From Bacillus pumilus (lineage in GTDB: Bacteria; Bacillota; Bacilli; Bacillales; Bacillaceae), in NCBI RefSeq assembly GCF_038738535.1, contig NZ_CP046128.1, forward strand, positions 1,240,001 to 1,304,000: 64,000 nt of DNA. Reading direction: 5' to 3'. This document shows positions 36,446-45,445 of the stretch, one piece after another (the stretch's first letter is position 1; each line of letters opens with the position of its first letter). The notes beneath the pieces are model-generated. The model worked only from the letters and a program-made list of their open reading frames with translations, did not search any database and was not told the origin of the DNA. Position numbers and translations under genes: made by a program.

Positions 36446-37169
36446 AGCGATTCCTGTATTAGAAATCTTTGGTCCGACCATTCAAGGAGAAGGGATGGTC
36501 ATTGGACAAAAAACCATGTTTGTCAGAACAGCTGGCTGTGACTACTCTTGCAGCTGGTGTGATTCCGCCTTTACATGGGATGGCTCAGCGAAGCATGACA
36601 TTCAGTGGCTTCACGCAGAAGACATTGTCAAAGAATTAAAAAGAATAGGCGGACAGGCTTTTTCTCATGTCACCATTTCAGGAGGAAACCCTGCCCTTTT
36701 AAAACAAATGGAATCACTCATTGATTTGCTGCACGAAGAAGGAATTGATACAGCGCTTGAAACACAAGGGACGATGTATCAGGACTGGTTTTTGAAAATC
36801 GATGATTTAACCATTTCTCCGAAGCCGCCAAGCTCAAAAATGAAAACAGATTTTACGAAACTAACACGAATCATAGATGAGCTGAAAAGCGGAAACAGAT
36901 TGCAGCATGCAAGCCTGAAGGTCGTGATCTTTGACGATCATGATCTAGCCTATGCAAAGGATGTTCATGCGAAATATCCAGAGCTTCCTTTTTATCTGCA
37001 GGTAGGAAATGATGACACGACGACAGGTGATGATGCGTACTTATTGACGCATTTATTAAAGAGATATGAAGCGCTTGTCGATCAAGTAGCGCAAGATCCA
37101 GACTTAAATCGCGTAAGAGTGCTGCCGCAGCTGCACACATTATTGTGGGGAAATAAACGAGGCGTATAG
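36438..37169 (+). CDS. queE: 7-carboxy-7-deazaguanine synthase QueE (radical SAM)
   Basis: 243 residues from ATG 36438. The cluster motif CDYSCSWC is the canonical C-x3-C-x2-C; TISGGNPAL is the SAM-binding glycine motif. It performs the radical ring contraction to carboxydeazaguanine. Start overlaps queD by eight bases; a TTG three codons earlier is possible. Confidence 0.95.
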   Translation: MAKAIPVLEIFGPTIQGEGMVIGQKTMFVRTAGCDYSCSWCDSAFTWDGSAKHDIQWLHAEDIVKELKRIGGQAFSHVTISGGNPALLKQMESLIDLLHEEGIDTALETQGTMYQDWFLKIDDLTISPKPPSSKMKTDFTKLTRIIDELKSGNRLQHASLKVVIFDDHDLAYAKDVHAKYPELPFYLQVGNDDTTTGDDAYLLTHLLKRYEALVDQVAQDPDLNRVRVLPQLHTLLWGNKRGV

Positions 37170-37184
37170 AAAGGAAGAGACGAC

Positions 37185-37682
37185 ATGACGACAAGAAAAC
37201 CAGAAGAATTAGAAGGTGTCACTTTACTAGGAAATCAAGGGACCAATTATTTGTTTGATTATGCACCACAAGTGCTTGAAACGTTTCCGAATAAACATAC
37301 AAATAGAGATTATTTTGTGAAATTCAACTGCCCAGAATTTACGTCACTTTGTCCGCAAACAGGTCAGCCTGATTTTGCGACAGTTTATATCAGCTATATC
37401 CCAAATGAAATCATGGTCGAAAGTAAATCACTAAAATTATATTTGTTCAGCTTCCGTAACCATGGTGACTTTCATGAGGATTGTATGAACATTATTATGA
37501 ACGATCTCATTGAATTGATGGACCCAAGATACATTGAAGTGTGGGGCAAATTTACACCAAGAGGCGGTATTTCAATTGACCCGTATACGAACTACGGAAA
37601 ACCTGGTACCAAATATGAAGAAATGGCATCATATCGTATGATGAACCATGATATGTATCCAGAAACGATTGATAATCGCTAA
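37185..37682 (+). CDS. queF: NADPH-dependent preQ0 reductase QueF
   Basis: 165 residues, tunnelling fold. The catalytic Cys lies in [14 protein letters not shown], followed by the NADPH signature [16 protein letters not shown]. Reduces preQ0 to preQ1, the ligand of the upstream riboswitch, closing a feedback loop. ATG 37185 follows AAGGAAGAG. Confidence 0.96.
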   Translation: MTTRKPEELEGVTLLGNQGTNYLFDYAPQVLETFPNKHTNRDYFVKFNCPEFTSLCPQTGQPDFATVYISYIPNEIMVESKSLKLYLFSFRNHGDFHEDCMNIIMNDLIELMDPRYIEVWGKFTPRGGISIDPYTNYGKPGTKYEEMASYRMMNHDMYPETIDNR

Positions 37683-37689
37683 TCAATAG

Positions 37690-37721
37690 GAAAAGACATG
37701 CCTGATGACATGTCTTTTTTT
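37690..37721 (+). terminator. Terminator of queCDEF
   Basis: AAAGACATG / CATGTCTTT, then TTTTT. Confidence 0.9.
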
Positions 37722-37953
37722 ACGGGGTTAAAATGAATCAATCAGGCTGAACTTATAAAAAAAGAGAAGAGTCATGTCGCTCTTCTCATACAAATGGGAA
37801 TAGAACTTGCTAGGACGGCTGGGGGCTACCAGCTCGTAAACATATTATATATGACAGAACGTATGTTTGTAAAGGTAAATCGTGTTTTTTTGCTTATCCT
37901 ATTTGCTTTGAGATAAAATAGGGGGCAATGAACGGAAAACGGAGGCGTTTGAG

Positions 37954-38172
37954 TTGGCAAACAAAGAAGAAAAGACAGAGAAGCTGCTGATGGAGCTAAG
38001 AGAAGAGCTTCAAATGCTCGAACATCAAAACAAAGAACGATATAAATGGAGTGCCTCCACATTGCTTGGAGTGATTGCACTTTTGATTGATAAAGGCGTT
38101 ATCACCCCCGAGGAAGTTGACATGTACAAGACGAAAGCGGAAATGCAAACCTTTCATACGCAAAAAGACTGA
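37954..38172 (+). CDS. Small protein, 72 residues
   Basis: TTG 37954 is preceded by GGAGG at 8 nt. The N-terminal 35 residues are a charged helix (KTEKLLMELREELQMLE), the middle is hydrophobic (WSASTLLGVIALLIDKGVI), then EEVDMYKTKAEM. No family recognised. It has its own terminator; the 271 bp before it contains only an A-rich promoter-like region. Confidence 0.65.
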   Translation: MANKEEKTEKLLMELREELQMLEHQNKERYKWSASTLLGVIALLIDKGVITPEEVDMYKTKAEMQTFHTQKD

Positions 38173-38200
38173 CACCGCTTCATATAGTGTCAGTCTTTTT
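38162..38200 (+). terminator. Terminator of the 72-residue gene
   Basis: AAAAAGACTGACAC / GTGTCAGTCTTTTT, 14-bp stem overlapping the end of the gene. Confidence 0.9.
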
Positions 38201-38294
38201 CATATGTGATTGTCAAAGAGAGCTAACTGTCAAACGAGAGCAGCTTTGCTTCGTATTTACGTATGTAACGATAGTCTGAATTGAGGATTGCAAA

Positions 38295-38483
38295 TTAATG
38301 TACGGAGTCTTTGATGATTTTATAGTTTTTATGATTAACGACTGTTAGTGAATCCAGTTCTAAATCTCTATAGTTGTCCATAATGGTGACATCCACAATG
38401 ACAGAGTTTTCATTCACTTTTTCAACTACACCTGTTAAACCATTTCTAAATTCGATCACATTTCCAATTTTTGCAATCTTCAA
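38295..38483 (-). CDS. ykvS: YkvS (DUF2187 family)
   Basis: 62 residues. The family core AKIGNVIEFRNGLTGVVEKVNENSVIVDVTIMDNY is an SH3-like small beta barrel. Well preserved among Bacillus but without known function. Preceded by AAAGGAGAG on the minus strand. Anchors the synteny to B. subtilis near ykvT. Confidence 0.85.
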   Translation of the reverse strand: MKIAKIGNVIEFRNGLTGVVEKVNENSVIVDVTIMDNYRDLELDSLTVVNHKNYKIIKDSVH

Positions 38484-38650
38484 CCGATCCCTCTCCTTTA
38501 AAAACAGATTTCATTCCCTATTAAAAAGTATTTTGCAATATTTTCATACCAATGTAAAGGATAAAGACGTTTTTGTTTCGTTTTCGTTGTATGCTTTCCT
38601 AACGGATGATATATTTAATATTTGATGATGGCTGTAAAGGAGCGGTTTTT

Positions 38651-38845
38651 TTGACTGAAGAACAAATCCTCACAATCCTTGAATCGTTACGAAATGGGAC
38701 GGAAAAGCAAGTAACCATCCAAAAAGATGATTTTTTAACGTTTCGTTCGGTCTTGGTGAATCAAGATGATTTTAAGCATTTTCGCGGGATTGCGAAACAT
38801 GGTGGAGATGTTATTTTTGAATATCTTACAGAAGCAAGAAGCTAA
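38651..38845 (+). CDS. Small protein, 64 residues
   Basis: TTG 38651 has AAAGGAG 8 nt upstream and is preferred over the longer reading from 38606. The chain LTEEQILTILESLRNGTEKQVTI ... DVIFEYLTEARS is soluble and mixed alpha/beta. No family recognised. A terminator follows at once. Confidence 0.65.
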   Translation: MTEEQILTILESLRNGTEKQVTIQKDDFLTFRSVLVNQDDFKHFRGIAKHGGDVIFEYLTEARS

Positions 38846-38878
38846 AGCTTTTTCTCATGAATGAGAGAAAGCTTTTTT
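38844..38878 (+). terminator. Terminator of the 64-residue gene
   Basis: AAAGCTTT-TCTCAT / ATGAGA-AAAGCTTT followed by TTTT; begins at the stop codon. Confidence 0.85.
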
Positions 38879-38893
38879 ATTTTAGTTCTTTTG

Positions 38894-39037
38894 TCACACT
38901 TCATACCAGCTTGATACATCTGAAAAGAAAATGTAATAACCCATAATCAGGAGCATAAGGATGATTATAGGCGGAAACAGGACCTTTTCAAGCGCTAACA
39001 ATGCCAGTTGATATGAAATCGAACTAATAAATTCCAT
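38894..39037 (-). CDS. Possible small membrane protein, 47 residues
   Basis: A frame MEFISSISYQLALL ... PPIIILMLLIMGYYIFF with one strong membrane helix at about 21-38. TAA precedes the ATG directly and there is no good ribosome binding site, so it is a weak candidate. It could be a decayed gene. Confidence 0.3.
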   Translation of the reverse strand: MEFISSISYQLALLALEKVLFPPIIILMLLIMGYYIFFSDVSSWYEV

Positions 39038-39152
39038 TTAATGACGGAATTTGGACAGGCATGCAAATCTTTGTGCGTGAAAATAGAAGGAGCTCTTGTT
39101 AGAGTGGACAAGTATCTTACCGCCTATTTTGATTAAAGGAGGAATGAGGCGA

Positions 39153-39806
39153 ATGATGAAAATTCATACAGCTCTTTTTGTCATCCTTATGCTGGTCGCA
39201 GCCATGAAGATGGACAACCTACAAGAGCAGCAAGGCACATTAAGTCACGAACTTTCACAAGCACCTGTTAAGCATGAGCTTTCATATATAGATCAAGATG
39301 ATCACGATCAAGTCATCCCAGCATTTTCAGAGGAGAAGCGACAGCCGAAAGTCAAAATGCTAAGTACGTCTACAGAAGAAAAGTCTTCAAAAACGAAGCA
39401 AAAGAAAAGAGTAAAATCAGAAACGACGAATGAGGAAAGCGCCAAACGCTATTCTAATGAAGAAATGGAGCTACTCTCACGATTGGTACACGCTGAAGCG
39501 AAAGGTGAATCTTACGCAGGTAAAAAAGCTGTGGCAAGCGTCGTCTTAAACAGGGTGGAGCATCGCTCGTTTCCTGACAGTGTCAAAGGTGTTATTTATC
39601 AGCGAAATGCTTTCCAGCCAGTATCGAATGGAAGTATCCATGATAAAGCAGATCAAGATTCTGTTAAAGCTGTGAAACAGGTAGTGAAAGAACATGACAG
39701 AACAACAAAGGCCATCTATTTTTATAATCCCAAAACGGCAACAGATAACTGGATTCGTTCCCGCAAAATTGTAGAACGTATCGGTCGTCACGTATTTGCC
39801 GTATAA
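39153..39806 (+). CDS. ykvT: YkvT, SleB-like cell wall hydrolase
   Basis: About 217 residues. N-terminal signal or anchor (MMKIHTALFVILMLVAA), a Lys/Ser-rich linker to about 105, then a hydrolase_2 domain (LLSRLVHAEAKGESYAGKKAVASVVLNRV) with the catalytic Glu in HAEAKGE. Related to the spore cortex-lytic SleB; likely a lytic transglycosylase. ATG 39153 is 10 nt after AAAGGAGG. A terminator split by the repeat element follows. Confidence 0.88.
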   Translation: MMKIHTALFVILMLVAAMKMDNLQEQQGTLSHELSQAPVKHELSYIDQDDHDQVIPAFSEEKRQPKVKMLSTSTEEKSSKTKQKKRVKSETTNEESAKRYSNEEMELLSRLVHAEAKGESYAGKKAVASVVLNRVEHRSFPDSVKGVIYQRNAFQPVSNGSIHDKADQDSVKAVKQVVKEHDRTTKAIYFYNPKTATDNWIRSRKIVERIGRHVFAV

Positions 39807-39813
39807 AGAAAAG

Positions 39814-39834
39814 AAGCGATCAATCAGATCGCTC
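39814..39834. repeat. Left copy of duplicated terminator hairpin (locus 2)
   Basis: 21 bp around AGCGATC..GATCGCT, identical to 40011-40031. This copy lacks a T tract. Confidence 0.9.
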
Positions 39835-40010
39835 CAGCGTGTAGACAAACCCTCGCATTCGTTGTCAGGTCTGCGCTCCGGTGCTCACGAATGTCAATTT
39901 CGCTCCGCGCCAGTGCTCGTCCTTCCTAGACTTCAAAGGTTTTCTATCACGCTGAAAGGAGGACAAAGAGCTAAAATAAAGATCATTTTTAGCCCTTTGT
40001 CAATATTCTA
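39835..40010 (+). mobile_element. Terminator-associated MITE-like element, copy 2
   Basis: 176 bp, starting CAGCGTGTAGACAAA; the 3' end (TTTGTCAATATTCTA) is the most diverged. It retains internal CACGCTG and the 3' hairpin (CAAAGAGCTAAAAT pairing with TTTTTAGCCCTTTG, imperfect). Flanked by exact 21-bp copies of the ykvT terminator hairpin. Confidence 0.85.
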
Positions 40011-40040
40011 AAGCGATCAATCAGATCGCTCTTTTTTTTG
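40011..40040 (+). terminator. Terminator of ykvT (distal copy)
   Basis: AAGCGATC / GATCGCT hairpin with its original run of T. Confidence 0.85.
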
Positions 40041-40119
40041 TCTTCAATTATCAAAATATTTTCAGGACTTGTCTCATAGAATGTGAAAAGAATTTGCTTT
40101 TAGACAAAGGGGAGGCTAC

Positions 40120-41436
40120 ATGAATCGATTTGTAAAAGGGGTCATTCTGCTATCTGTCGCAGCTTTCATTGCGGAGTGTATAGAGTTTTTAGTCAATATG
40201 ATTTTAGCGAGAGAGCTTGGAGAACATGGAATGGGTCTATATATGAGTATCCTTCCAATCATCATGCTTGTCCTTGTGATCGCCAGCTTAGAGCTGCCAG
40301 TCTCCATTTCTAAATTCATTGCAGAATCGCATGAGCGGCTCCACAAAAGTATGCTCCGCCATGCGTTTAAAATGACGCTTGTGGTGACATGTACAACAAC
40401 GGGGATCGCAGCGATTGTACTGCCGTTCATTCCTGTATTTCAGTCATATCATCCGCTCATGAAAGGGCTGGTGCTGTCTCTTATTCCGATTATTGCGTTT
40501 ACCTCTATCGCACGCGGCTATTTTATGGGAAAGCAGCAAATGGGCAGGATCGCTCTCGCCAATATGCTGAAGAAAACGATCCAGCTTATCTGCTTGTTTT
40601 TGTTTTTTCATTGGTATTCGTTTGATATTGAAACAGCGGTACTCATTGCCATCGGTGTCATTGTCGCGAGTGATCTCGTCGTCTTTATTTATTTATACTC
40701 CCAATACGTCATGGCGAAAAATGCTGTCAATGTCAGGTCTGTTGAATTAAGAGGGATTGACGTGAGAAAGCGCCTCTTAGCCGTTTCCATTCCGACAACG
40801 GGCATGCGGATTTTTCATGCGATCGCCAATGCGGTTGAACCGTTTTTAATCAAAGGAGCGCTTATTGCAGCAGGCATCTCTGGCACACTTGCTGTTGATC
40901 ATTACGGCATGCTGGCTGGTGTCGCGATGTCGATTGGTTTTTTCCCAGCGTTTATCGCCCATTCCATCATGATTGTGATGATTCCCAATGTATCTGAAGC
41001 CTATGCATTAGGTCAGTATGATCTTGTGAAAAAACGTGTCAGGCAGGCAATACTCATTACGTTTGGGTACGGGGTGCCGGCAGTGATGGTGATGTATTAT
41101 TTTGCTTATCCGCTCACACATCTCTTTTTTGATTCACCGCAAGCTGCTGTCTATTTACAGCTGCTTTGGCCGTACTTTTTATGCCACCTGTTTGTGATGC
41201 CATTTCAAGCGTGTTTAATCGGTATGGGGCTCATTAAAGATGTGTTCCTACATAATATATGGGTGCATGTCGTCTCGTTTTCTATGGTCTATTTTCTTGG
41301 TTCAATTGAAAGCTTAAATATGATGGGGGTTATATTAGGGATGAATACGGGGATGCTGCTGCTGACTGCACTGCATTATGCGACGATATGTAAGGAGCTC
41401 GGCGTTTCCATGTTTCTTAGAATGAAAAAAGCTTGA
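40120..41436 (+). CDS. ykvU: YkvU, polysaccharide flippase-like membrane protein (SpoVB family)
   Basis: 438 residues with 12-14 membrane helices, MVF/MOP superfamily. The N-terminal FVKGVILLSVAAFIAECIEFLVNMILAR and FTSIARGYFMGKQQM are typical of SpoVB/YkvU proteins. B. subtilis YkvU is a spore membrane protein expressed in the mother cell. ATG 40120 follows GGGGAGG. stoA lies 54 bp downstream, probably in the same unit. Confidence 0.88.
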   Translation: MNRFVKGVILLSVAAFIAECIEFLVNMILARELGEHGMGLYMSILPIIMLVLVIASLELPVSISKFIAESHERLHKSMLRHAFKMTLVVTCTTTGIAAIVLPFIPVFQSYHPLMKGLVLSLIPIIAFTSIARGYFMGKQQMGRIALANMLKKTIQLICLFLFFHWYSFDIETAVLIAIGVIVASDLVVFIYLYSQYVMAKNAVNVRSVELRGIDVRKRLLAVSIPTTGMRIFHAIANAVEPFLIKGALIAAGISGTLAVDHYGMLAGVAMSIGFFPAFIAHSIMIVMIPNVSEAYALGQYDLVKKRVRQAILITFGYGVPAVMVMYYFAYPLTHLFFDSPQAAVYLQLLWPYFLCHLFVMPFQACLIGMGLIKDVFLHNIWVHVVSFSMVYFLGSIESLNMMGVILGMNTGMLLLTALHYATICKELGVSMFLRMKKA

Positions 41437-41490
41437 ATGTCATTGTGATCGAGAGGGCAAGCTATAAGAAAACTGGGAAGGAAGATCCTG

Positions 41491-41979
41491 ATGAATCGTA
41501 AATATCTACCCGCCAGTCTTCTCATGATGACCCTGCTTCTATTACTCATAGGCAACGATGCTGAAGCAAAAGAATCCGTTATGGCGCCAAGGATAGAGGC
41601 TCCTACATTAACTGGTGATACGCAGATGATTCCGCCGAAAGGAAAAAAGACCATCCTGCATTTTTGGACAACATGGTGCCCGTCCTGCAAAATGGAACTG
41701 CCCGTATTTGACCAAATCGTGAAAGAAAATCAGAGTGATGTTGATATCTTAACCGTGAATTTACTAGGGGCTGAACAAAGTAAACATGCGGTTGCCGAAT
41801 TTGTGAAAGACAGAAAGTTTACATTCCCGGTCATTCTAGATGAGCACGGAGAAATGATGAAGAAATACCAAATCATCACCATTCCAACCACCTTTTTGAT
41901 AAATGAAAAAGGGGAAATAGTGAAAAATCATGTAGGTCCACTGACGAAAAAACAAATCAAAGAGTGGACGGATTTTTAG
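41491..41979 (+). CDS. stoA: Sporulation thiol-disulfide oxidoreductase StoA
   Basis: 162 residues, membrane-anchored thioredoxin fold. Signal anchor at about 6-22, active site WCPSCK, cis-Pro in ITIPTTFLI. StoA reduces disulfides in forespore envelope proteins, notably SpoVD, for cortex synthesis. ATG 41491 follows GGGAAGGAAG. Confidence 0.93.
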   Translation: MNRKYLPASLLMMTLLLLLIGNDAEAKESVMAPRIEAPTLTGDTQMIPPKGKKTILHFWTTWCPSCKMELPVFDQIVKENQSDVDILTVNLLGAEQSKHAVAEFVKDRKFTFPVILDEHGEMMKKYQIITIPTTFLINEKGEIVKNHVGPLTKKQIKEWTDF

Positions 41980-41997
41980 AACGAAACCTTATTGTTA

Positions 41998-42029
41998 AGA
42001 ACCAAGGCTCATTCCTTTGGTTCTTTTTT
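41998..42029 (+). terminator. Terminator of ykvU-stoA
   Basis: AAGAACCAA / TTGGTTCTT with T run. Confidence 0.9.
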
Positions 42030-42094
42030 GTGTTCAATTGCTTTTCATCTGAATAAACTGTGCTCAGAAGAGATGGAATGGTCCACATCAATAA

Positions 42095-42109
42095 TGATAA
42101 TTATTATCA
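42095..42109. promoter_or_regulatory. Fur box upstream of pfeT
   Basis: TGATAATTATTATCA is a perfect 7-1-7 inverted repeat and matches the core Fur box without mismatch. It is centred about 66 bases upstream of the predicted transcription start, an activator-like position. Confidence 0.85.
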
Positions 42110-42117
42110 AAAAGAAA

Positions 42118-42132
42118 TTATAATAATTATTA
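42118..42132. promoter_or_regulatory. PerR box upstream of pfeT
   Basis: TTATAATAATTATTA against consensus TTATAATNATTATAA (one mismatch), ending two bases before the -35. Confidence 0.8.
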
Positions 42133-42133
42133 A

Positions 42134-42161
42134 TTGAAAATTGATCAGAACCTGTTATAAT
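42134..42161 (+). promoter_or_regulatory. pfeT: Promoter of pfeT
   Basis: TTGAAA, 16 nt, TATAAT with an extended TG one base before the -10. Confidence 0.85.
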
Positions 42162-42273
42162 GAATGACAGACCTATAAAAAGCTTGAAATAGCAGAAAAT
42201 ATAGATGAAAAAAGGAAACGGGCAACGATTGATGATGTGAAAACCATTATCAATTAGAGAGGAGAAAACAATC

Positions 42274-44193
42274 ATGAATGAGAATACAGCACTTTATCAA
42301 ACAACAAATCAAAAGGAATCGAAATGGTCCCTTCATCAATGGGCACAGCACGGAGAATTAATAGCAGCAGGTATCTCGGGGATTCTCATTTTGATTGGAT
42401 GGATTCTAAAGGATGAGAGCATGTGGAGTATTCCTTTATTTATCCTTGCGTTTATAATTGGAGGTTTTGCAAAGGCGAAGGAAGGAATTGAAGAAACCAT
42501 TTCGTCTAAAAGCTTGAATGTTGAACTTTTAATGATTTTCGCAGCCATAGGCTCAGCTATCATTGGATATTGGGCAGAGGGCGCTATCTTAATTTTTATT
42601 TTCTCACTAAGTGGTGCGCTTGAAACGTATACGTCAAATAAAAGCAAGAAGGATTTAACAGCTTTAATGAGCATCGCACCAGATGAAGCGACTTTAATTG
42701 AAGAAGATGGCACGACCATTCAAATCTCTGCTTCATCTTTAACACCAGGTGACCGTATCATGATCAAAGCTGGGGAACGTATTGCAGCAGATGGTGTGAT
42801 TTTAAGCGGGAGAACAAGTGTAGATGAATCTGCGCTCACTGGCGAGTCTGTACCACAAGAAAAAGGGCAGGGCGAAGACGTGTTTGCAGGAACAGTGAAC
42901 TTAAATGGTTCCTTAACGGTAGAAGTCACCAAACATAATGAAGAAACGCTTTTCCATAAAATTATTAAGCTTGTCGAATCGGCTCAAGAAAGTGTGTCGC
43001 CAAGCCAGGCATTTATTGAAAAATTCGAAGGTGCGTATGTAAAAGGTGTACTGATCACCGTCGCGATTTTAATGGTTCTACCTCATTTTGTACTAGGCTG
43101 GAGCATGAGTGAAACCTTCTACCGGGCCATGGTATTTATGGTTGTTGCATCACCTTGTGCGCTTGTTGCATCCATTATGCCAGCTGCTTTGTCACTGATT
43201 TCAAACGGCGCAAGAAACGGAATGCTTGTCAAAGGAAGCGTCTTTTTAGAAAAGCTAGGCACAAGCAGCATGATAGCTTTTGATAAAACGGGGACGATTA
43301 CAAGCGGAAAGCCGGCTGTAGATCAAGTTGTGATAGCTAAAGGACAAGAGGAAGCTGCTTTTTATCAGGCGCTTTATCAAATTGAAAGTCAATCAAACCA
43401 CCCGTTAGCGAAAGCGATCTCTGATATGGCAAAAGAGCACCACATAGAAAGATCAGCTCATGTCACCATTGAAGAAACCTCTGGTTTTGGTGTAAAGGCA
43501 CAATTGAATGGAGAAACGTGGCGGATTGGGAAGAAAGACTTTGCCGGCAAGGCTTCAATGGACCGCGAGATCGAAGAGAAGGAAGATTATCTTTCTGAAA
43601 AAGGATACACAGTGGTGTATGTTCAAAAGGATCAAGAAGTCGTTGGTTGCCTTGGTCTTAAGGATCAAATTAGACCTGAAGCTAAAAAAATGATTCAAGA
43701 GCTGAATGATTTAGGCATCCAAACCGTTATGCTGACAGGAGATCAGCAAAAAACGGCTGAAGCCATTGCGCAGGAAGCCGGCATCCAAACGGTTGTCGCT
43801 GAGTGCCTTCCAGATGAAAAGGTACATGAGGTCAATCAACTTAAAAAACAAGGTAATTCCATCATCATGGTAGGAGACGGAATAAATGATGCACCGGCAC
43901 TCGCCACAGCAGATGTAGGGGTTGCGATGGGCGGAGGCACAGACGTGGCCTTAGAAACAGCAGATCTGATCTTAATGAAGAACAATTTAAATAACTTAAC
44001 AAAGATGATCCGTCTTTCAAGAAAGATGAATCGAATCATTAAGCAAAATATTATTTTCTCATTAACGGTGATTTGTTTGTTAATTTGTGCGAATTTCTTA
44101 CAAGTGCTTGATTTGCCTTTTGGCGTCATCGGGCATGAAGGAAGTACGATTTTGGTCATTTTAAATGGACTGCGTCTTCTTCGGGCATCTTAA
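42274..44193 (+). CDS. pfeT: P1B-4-type ferrous iron efflux ATPase PfeT (ZosA)
   Basis: 639 residues. No N-terminal heavy-metal domain; ion-binding VVASPCALVAS carries SPC, the P1B-4 signature, instead of CPC. Phosphorylation site AFDKTGTITSG, nucleotide-domain SNHPLAK and hinge GDGINDAPAL are intact; six membrane helices. Named ZosA (YkvW) as a zinc importer, later shown to export Fe2+. The paired Fur and PerR boxes fit that role. ATG 42274 follows GAGAGGAG. Confidence 0.93.
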   Translation: MNENTALYQTTNQKESKWSLHQWAQHGELIAAGISGILILIGWILKDESMWSIPLFILAFIIGGFAKAKEGIEETISSKSLNVELLMIFAAIGSAIIGYWAEGAILIFIFSLSGALETYTSNKSKKDLTALMSIAPDEATLIEEDGTTIQISASSLTPGDRIMIKAGERIAADGVILSGRTSVDESALTGESVPQEKGQGEDVFAGTVNLNGSLTVEVTKHNEETLFHKIIKLVESAQESVSPSQAFIEKFEGAYVKGVLITVAILMVLPHFVLGWSMSETFYRAMVFMVVASPCALVASIMPAALSLISNGARNGMLVKGSVFLEKLGTSSMIAFDKTGTITSGKPAVDQVVIAKGQEEAAFYQALYQIESQSNHPLAKAISDMAKEHHIERSAHVTIEETSGFGVKAQLNGETWRIGKKDFAGKASMDREIEEKEDYLSEKGYTVVYVQKDQEVVGCLGLKDQIRPEAKKMIQELNDLGIQTVMLTGDQQKTAEAIAQEAGIQTVVAECLPDEKVHEVNQLKKQGNSIIMVGDGINDAPALATADVGVAMGGGTDVALETADLILMKNNLNNLTKMIRLSRKMNRIIKQNIIFSLTVICLLICANFLQVLDLPFGVIGHEGSTILVILNGLRLLRAS

Positions 44194-44205
44194 GCGAATC
44201 ATCAT

Positions 44206-44235
44206 AGCGCACTTGGCTTCTGCCAGTGCGCTTTT
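44206..44235 (+). terminator. Terminator of pfeT
   Basis: AGCGCACTTGGC / GCCAGTGCGCT with a short T run. Confidence 0.8.
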
Positions 44236-44297
44236 GTGCGAAATATAGCAAAAACTGATACAATAGATCAGTAGAAAAACGTGTGAGGAGGATCACG

Positions 44298-45392
44298 ATG
44301 AACCGAATGAAGAGCTTGTCTTCTTGGCTAAAGGAAAAAGACATTCAAGGTGCATTTATACATACAAAGGAAAATGTGTTTTATCTATCTGGATACTTCA
44401 CAGAGCCGCATGAAAGAGTAATGGGGCTGTTTGTGTTTCAAGAGGCAGATCCATTTTTTGTTTTGCCTAAAATGGAAGTCGAGCAGGCGAAAAATGCTGG
44501 ATGGTCAGGCGATATCATTGGTTATGAAGACCATGAGAATCCATTTGATTTCATTCAGTCAGCAGTAGAAAAACGCGGTGTAAGAGCAACTCAACTTGCA
44601 ATTGAAAAAGAGTCGATTCCGCTTCAAAGAGCAGAGCAGCTTCAAGCTGCCACTGGGGCAGAAACTTTTGTCCGGGCAGAAGAAGAGCTCAATCAGCTAA
44701 GACTGATTAAAGATGAATCTGAAATTGCTACACTGAAAAAAGCCGCTCAATTGGCAGATGAAGGTGTAAAAATTGGGGTGGACGCCTTAAAAGAAGGAAT
44801 CACCGAAACAGAAGTGCTCGCTGTCATTGAATATGAGCTAAAGAAAAAAGGCATTCAAGGCATGTCCTTTTCGACGATGGTTCTCTTTGGCGAAAAATCA
44901 GGAGAGCCTCACGGAAATCCAGGGCAGACAGCCTTAAAAAAAGGCGATTTTGTGTTATTTGACCTTGGTGTCATTGTTGATGGCTATTGCTCAGACATTA
45001 CAAGAACTTTCATCTATCAGGAAGCTTCTGACAAGCAAAAGGACATCTATCAAACCGTCCTGAACGCAGAAATGGCGGCACTTGAAATGAGTAAGCCGGG
45101 CGTGAGAATTGGAGACCTGGACTTAAAAGCACGCGGGCTGATCACAGAAGCTGGATATGGGGACTATTTCCCTCACCGCCTTGGGCATGGTCTAGGGGTG
45201 TCTGTTCATGAGTTTCCTTCTATGAGCCAGGCAAATGATGATCTTCTCCAAGAAGGCATGGTGTATACGATCGAACCGGGGATCTACGTCCCAGGAGTCG
45301 GCGGCGTCAGAATTGAAGATGATGTACTGATCACAGCAGATGGTCCAGTCACTTTAACCAATTATCCGAAAGAGCTGACGATCATCAAGTAA
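44298..45392 (+). CDS. ykvY: YkvY, Xaa-Pro dipeptidase family peptidase
   Basis: 364 residues, M24 'pita-bread' peptidase. N-terminal creatinase-like domain to about 130; metal ligands in DLGVIVDGYCSDITRTF (two Asp), HRLGHGLGVSVHE (His), YTIEPGIYVPG (Glu) and VRIEDDVL (Glu). Cleaves dipeptides or short peptides with Pro at the second position. ATG 44298 follows GAGGAGG at 6 nt. Confidence 0.92.
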   Translation: MNRMKSLSSWLKEKDIQGAFIHTKENVFYLSGYFTEPHERVMGLFVFQEADPFFVLPKMEVEQAKNAGWSGDIIGYEDHENPFDFIQSAVEKRGVRATQLAIEKESIPLQRAEQLQAATGAETFVRAEEELNQLRLIKDESEIATLKKAAQLADEGVKIGVDALKEGITETEVLAVIEYELKKKGIQGMSFSTMVLFGEKSGEPHGNPGQTALKKGDFVLFDLGVIVDGYCSDITRTFIYQEASDKQKDIYQTVLNAEMAALEMSKPGVRIGDLDLKARGLITEAGYGDYFPHRLGHGLGVSVHEFPSMSQANDDLLQEGMVYTIEPGIYVPGVGGVRIEDDVLITADGPVTLTNYPKELTIIK

Positions 45393-45393
45393 T

Positions 45394-45444
45394 AAAAAAA
45401 TCACGATGAACGTCCATGTCTTGGAAGTGTCATCGTGATTTTTT
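45394..45444. terminator. Bidirectional terminator after ykvY
   Basis: AAAAAATCACGATG / CATCGTGATTTTTT, serving ykvY and the convergent 47-residue gene. Confidence 0.9.
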
Positions 45445-45445
45445 G

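Noticed and set aside
39796..40011. A 71-codon plus-strand frame across repeat copy 2
   Set aside because: Starts inside ykvT, shares peptide with copy 1 through repeated DNA, and has no ribosome binding site.
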